Assembly (NCBI GenBank): GCA_022571535.1
Contig: JACZXR010000092.1
Coordinates: 1 to 7,904, forward strand
Direction of reading: 5' to 3'
Source: Deltaproteobacteria bacterium
Lineage (GTDB): Bacteria; Desulfobacterota; Binatia; UBA9968; CAXXLF01
Length of the DNA stretch: 7,904 nt
The notes below the pieces were generated by a model that saw only the letters and a list, made by a program, of their open reading frames with translations, made no database searches and was not told the DNA's origin. The translations under genes were made by a program, and so were the position numbers. This document shows, piece by piece, positions 5,783 to 7,904 of the stretch. Within the stretch, counting starts at the first letter, position 1. Every line of letters begins with the position of its first letter.

Positions 5783-6486
5783 ACTCGAAGGAGTCCATTC
5801 GCCGTGAAGCCTGGGATCTATTAAGCGAAAAAAAAGTGACCCGTTTCCCCGGGGCCGAGGGCAGGATACCCAATTTTACCGGAGCCGAAAATTGTGCCCG
5901 CCTCCTTGCCCAGTCTCCCCTGTGGAGAATGGCCAACGTCATCAAGATCAATCCGGACTCCCCCCAGAGAGCGATCCGCCAGAGGGCCCTCGAGGAGGGA
6001 AAGATTATCTACATGGCCGTGCCCAGGCTCCACAGCTTGAAGCCATTCATAGAGCTGGACCCAAATACACTGGAAGTTTCACCGTTCTGGGCCTCATCCA
6101 TCAAGGGAGCAACAAAATACGGACAGGCCTTACTCTTGAGCGATATTAAAAAGATTGATCTGATCGTCTGTGGGTCCGTTGCAGTCAACCAAGAAGGGGC
6201 GCGAGTGGGTAAGGGGGGAGGCTACTCGGACTTGGAATACGCGCTGCTAAGAGAAGAAGGGAAAGTCAATGCAGAGACCCCCATCGTAACGACGGTCCAT
6301 CCTTTGCAGATCCTAAAGACGAAGATGCCTATGACAGATCATGACATCCCACTGAATGCCATCATCACCCCTGAGAAGGTGATTTCTCTTAGACCGTGCT
6401 ACCAAAAACCTCGGGGCATCTACTGGGACAACCTTTCGCAGGAGAAGATCAAGTCCATTCCCGTATTGAAGGCAAGAAAGCGCTAG
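5779..6486 (+). CDS. COG0212 5-formyl-THF cyclo-ligase family protein, MTHFSD-like
   Basis: The product (235 aa) belongs to the 5-formyltetrahydrofolate cyclo-ligase superfamily. The glycine-rich ligand loop reads ARVGKGGGYSDLEYALL (141-157) instead of the classical R-G-x-G-G-G-Y-Y-D-R. With FPGAEGRIPNFTGAE (23-37), IKINPDSPQRAIR (55-67), GSVAVNQEG (132-140), ETPIVTTVH (166-174) and KPRGIYWDNLSQEKIKSIPVL (210-230) it resembles the N-terminal domain of animal MTHFSD as I recall it, rather than MTHFS/FAU1. The frame is open further upstream to 5653, but ATG 5779 overlaps the thioesterase stop as ATGA and begins the recognisable domain (KESIRREAWDLL, 4-15). There is no Shine-Dalgarno, so it is probably translated by coupling. 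Enzymatic activity is uncertain because the tyrosine-rich loop is altered. It ends overlapping the convergent gene. Confidence 0.88.
   Translation: MNSKESIRREAWDLLSEKKVTRFPGAEGRIPNFTGAENCARLLAQSPLWRMANVIKINPDSPQRAIRQRALEEGKIIYMAVPRLHSLKPFIELDPNTLEVSPFWASSIKGATKYGQALLLSDIKKIDLIVCGSVAVNQEGARVGKGGGYSDLEYALLREEGKVNAETPIVTTVHPLQILKTKMPMTDHDIPLNAIITPEKVISLRPCYQKPRGIYWDNLSQEKIKSIPVLKARKR
6483..6486. other. Convergent stop-codon overlap at CTAG
   Basis: The plus-strand gene stops with TAG at 6484-6486 and the minus-strand gene stops with TAG read from 6485-6483, so the two share the palindrome CTAG. No intrinsic terminator can lie between them. Transcription ends must lie inside the opposite gene or depend on Rho. 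Confidence 0.95.
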
Positions 6487-7775
6487 AGGGACATCCCCTT
6501 CTCCATCTGCCGGAGTAAGGCGATGTTGTCCGAATGGCCAGTCATACAGGCGGTGACCATGCCGCGGATCGGCATTCCAAAGAGGTAGAAATCACCCACG
6601 ATATCGAGGATTTTGTGGCGCGCCATCTCATTGGGGAATCGAAGATCTGTATTAATGATCCTGCCCTCATCAATCAGGATACAGTTGCTGAGCCTACCAC
6701 CGTTTACCAAACCCATCGATTCCAGCTTCTCAATATCCTTGACAAAGCCAAAGGTTCTAGCCGGGGCTATCTCCTCCCTGAACGACTCTGAACCATTGAA
6801 AATATAGGTGTGTTCCTGCGTACCCACAGGCTCTGGATATTTGAGGATATATCGAACCCCAAAGGTATCTGCGGGCTCTATGCTGATCCACTCGCCGTCT
6901 TTGGTATCCACCCTATAGGTGCGATCAACCACAATCTCCGACCACTCCTCTTCTTGCTCCTCTATTCCCGCCTCATCGATCAGTTGACAAAACTCCAGGG
7001 CCGACCCGTCCATGATCGGAATCTCACCTTGCATCTTCACAAGAAGATTGCTGATTCTATACGAGTGCAACACAGCGAGAAAGTGTTCCACGGTCCCGAC
7101 CACAATTCCCTTGCCCTGAAGCGATGTCGCATAGCCGGTAGATCGCACGGAATCCAGATGGGCCCGAACTGTGACATCGGCCGAGATTCCGCTGAAAAGG
7201 ATACCACTATGGGCAGGGAGGGGATGGAGGAGCACTCCAGTCTTGACACCCGAATGGAGCCCCTGACCGCAAACCACCACGCTCTTTTTCAGCGTCCTTT
7301 GCCTCAAAGGCCTGACTCTACCATTCCCAGATTTCGAGGACCTAGGGCGGCGACCATCCCGCGTTCTCTGTCCCTTACCTCTTTTTGCGTTACTAACCAC
7401 AGGGCGTTCCCCAAAGGCGCGTCGTACCGTTTCCAGCAAGACGTCCAGCGACAGAGGTTTTTCGATAAAGTCAAAAGCGCCGAGTTTGGTGGCAGTGACG
7501 GCTGTATGGATGTTTCCATGACCTGAAATCATGATCACACGAATGTCGGGGTCCTGCTCTTTGATCTCTTTGAGGAAACCGATCCCATCCACATCCGGCA
7601 TCCATATGTCGAGCAAAACGAGATGGGGACGTTCCTTGCGAATGAGATCCATCGCCACGCTCGCCCCCGGGGCGCCAATGACCCGATAACCCTCATCGGC
7701 TAGGACCTCGCGAACTGTCTCCCGGATCCCTTCCTCGTCATCCACCACCAGGATTGTTTTCTCGTTCGATTTCAC
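6483..7775 (-). CDS. lpxC: Receiver domain-LpxC fusion (UDP-3-O-acyl-GlcNAc deacetylase)
   Basis: One uninterrupted 430-residue frame. Residues 6-120 are a two-component receiver: acidic pair Asp12/Asp13, phosphoacceptor Asp56 in LVLLDIWMP, Ser84 in MISGHG, Lys106 in FIEKP. The stretch TAVTATKLGAFDFIEKPLSL (91-110) is NtrX-like. Residues 131-158 are a basic linker. From about 158 (RQRTLKKSV) the protein is a full LpxC, the zinc enzyme that removes acetate from UDP-3-O-acyl-GlcNAc, the committed step of lipid A synthesis. Visible are catalytic Glu230 and zinc ligand His231 (GTVEHFLA), IPIMDGSA (252-259), ARTFGF (339-344), zinc ligands His387 and Asp391 (RHKILD) and His414 (TGHSDN). Spacing from His387 to Asp391 to His414 (4, then 23) equals that in E. 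coli LpxC. The start is GTG 7775 with AGGAG at 7787-7783. It replaces the AAA+/HTH output of NtrX with an enzyme. Confidence 0.95.
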   Translation of the reverse strand: MKSNEKTILVVDDEEGIRETVREVLADEGYRVIGAPGASVAMDLIRKERPHLVLLDIWMPDVDGIGFLKEIKEQDPDIRVIMISGHGNIHTAVTATKLGAFDFIEKPLSLDVLLETVRRAFGERPVVSNAKRGKGQRTRDGRRPRSSKSGNGRVRPLRQRTLKKSVVVCGQGLHSGVKTGVLLHPLPAHSGILFSGISADVTVRAHLDSVRSTGYATSLQGKGIVVGTVEHFLAVLHSYRISNLLVKMQGEIPIMDGSALEFCQLIDEAGIEEQEEEWSEIVVDRTYRVDTKDGEWISIEPADTFGVRYILKYPEPVGTQEHTYIFNGSESFREEIAPARTFGFVKDIEKLESMGLVNGGRLSNCILIDEGRIINTDLRFPNEMARHKILDIVGDFYLFGMPIRGMVTACMTGHSDNIALLRQMEKGMSL

Positions 7776-7782
7776 TTCCGTG

Positions 7783-7787
7783 CTCCT
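7783..7787 (-). promoter_or_regulatory. Ribosome binding site for the receiver-LpxC gene
   Basis: AGGAG on the minus strand lies 7 bases before the GTG at 7775. It supports that start, from which the receiver domain is complete. It lies in the 32-bp gap after the kinase stop, consistent with one transcript carrying both genes. Confidence 0.7.
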
Positions 7788-7807
7788 ATAGTCATTTCCT
7801 GCTGAGG

Positions 7808-7904
7808 CTAGACCGCTGCATCCGGCACCCCCTGCTCCCTTCTCTTAACCTCAGGAAAACTGGCCTTTTTTGAAACGGGCAACTCAATGATAAATCTCGT
7901 ACCC
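7808..7904 (-). CDS. Sensor histidine kinase, C-terminal end (partial)
   Basis: The last 32 codons of a gene entering from the right edge read GTRFIIELPVSKK followed by a charged tail and TAG (stop at 7810-7808). G-T-x-F-x-I-x-L-P is the G2-box end of the HATPase_c domain of histidine kinases, here at the extreme C-terminus as expected. The gene lies 32 bp upstream of the receiver-LpxC gene on the same strand, so it is the likely cognate kinase. The NtrX-like character of the receiver makes an NtrY-like kinase plausible, but its sensor part is outside the window. Confidence 0.8.
   Translation of the reverse strand, partial: GTRFIIELPVSKKASFPEVKRREQGVPDAAV

Noticed and set aside
6810..7526. 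238-codon plus-strand open frame
   Set aside because: It lies antisense to the receiver-LpxC gene, whose domains are unmistakable. Its translation shows no recognisable domain and it has no ribosome site.
1..7904. CRISPR array, insertion sequence, attachment site, rRNA or origin
   Set aside because: No spaced direct repeats, transposase motifs, terminal repeats or RNA gene signatures are visible on either strand.

Overview
The window comes from a Gram-negative bacterium: it carries LpxC, the committed enzyme of lipid A synthesis. Codon use and gene families (Gld-type ABC operon with a DUF4340 partner, NtrX-like receiver domain, large COG0212 folate-type protein) suggest a Desulfobacterota/Methylomirabilota-like lineage. 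That placement is inferred from gene content; no marker gene here fixes the taxon.

Layout. Positions 12-115 form a leader of three back-to-back hairpins with no convincing gene in it. A tight plus-strand operon follows at 142-4186: an ABC ATPase, an ABC-2 permease, a GldG-like membrane-anchored auxiliary protein and a DUF4340 protein, joined by a 4-bp overlap and two gaps of 2-3 bp. After a 164-bp spacer comes a trypsin/HtrA-fold protein with a PDZ domain (4351-5253) in which all three catalytic triad positions appear to be substituted. A YbgC-type 4-hydroxybenzoyl-CoA thioesterase-fold protein (5336-5782) then overlaps by ATGA a COG0212 protein that resembles animal MTHFSD more than classical 5-formyl-THF cyclo-ligase (5779-6486).

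The minus strand (7904-6483) holds the end of a sensor histidine kinase followed 32 bp later by one 430-residue ORF that fuses an NtrX-like phosphoacceptor receiver domain to a complete LpxC deacetylase through a strongly basic linker. It ends tail-to-tail with the COG0212 gene, the two stop codons sharing the palindrome CTAG.

How the genes may work together. The first four products look like one inner-membrane ABC machine with large extracytoplasmic subunits. The kinase and the receiver-LpxC fusion look like a two-component pair whose output is not transcription but the first committed step of lipid A synthesis. This is the most noteworthy feature of the window. The catalytically dead HtrA-like protein is the second. 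The link between the plus-strand genes and the minus-strand pair is only proximity.
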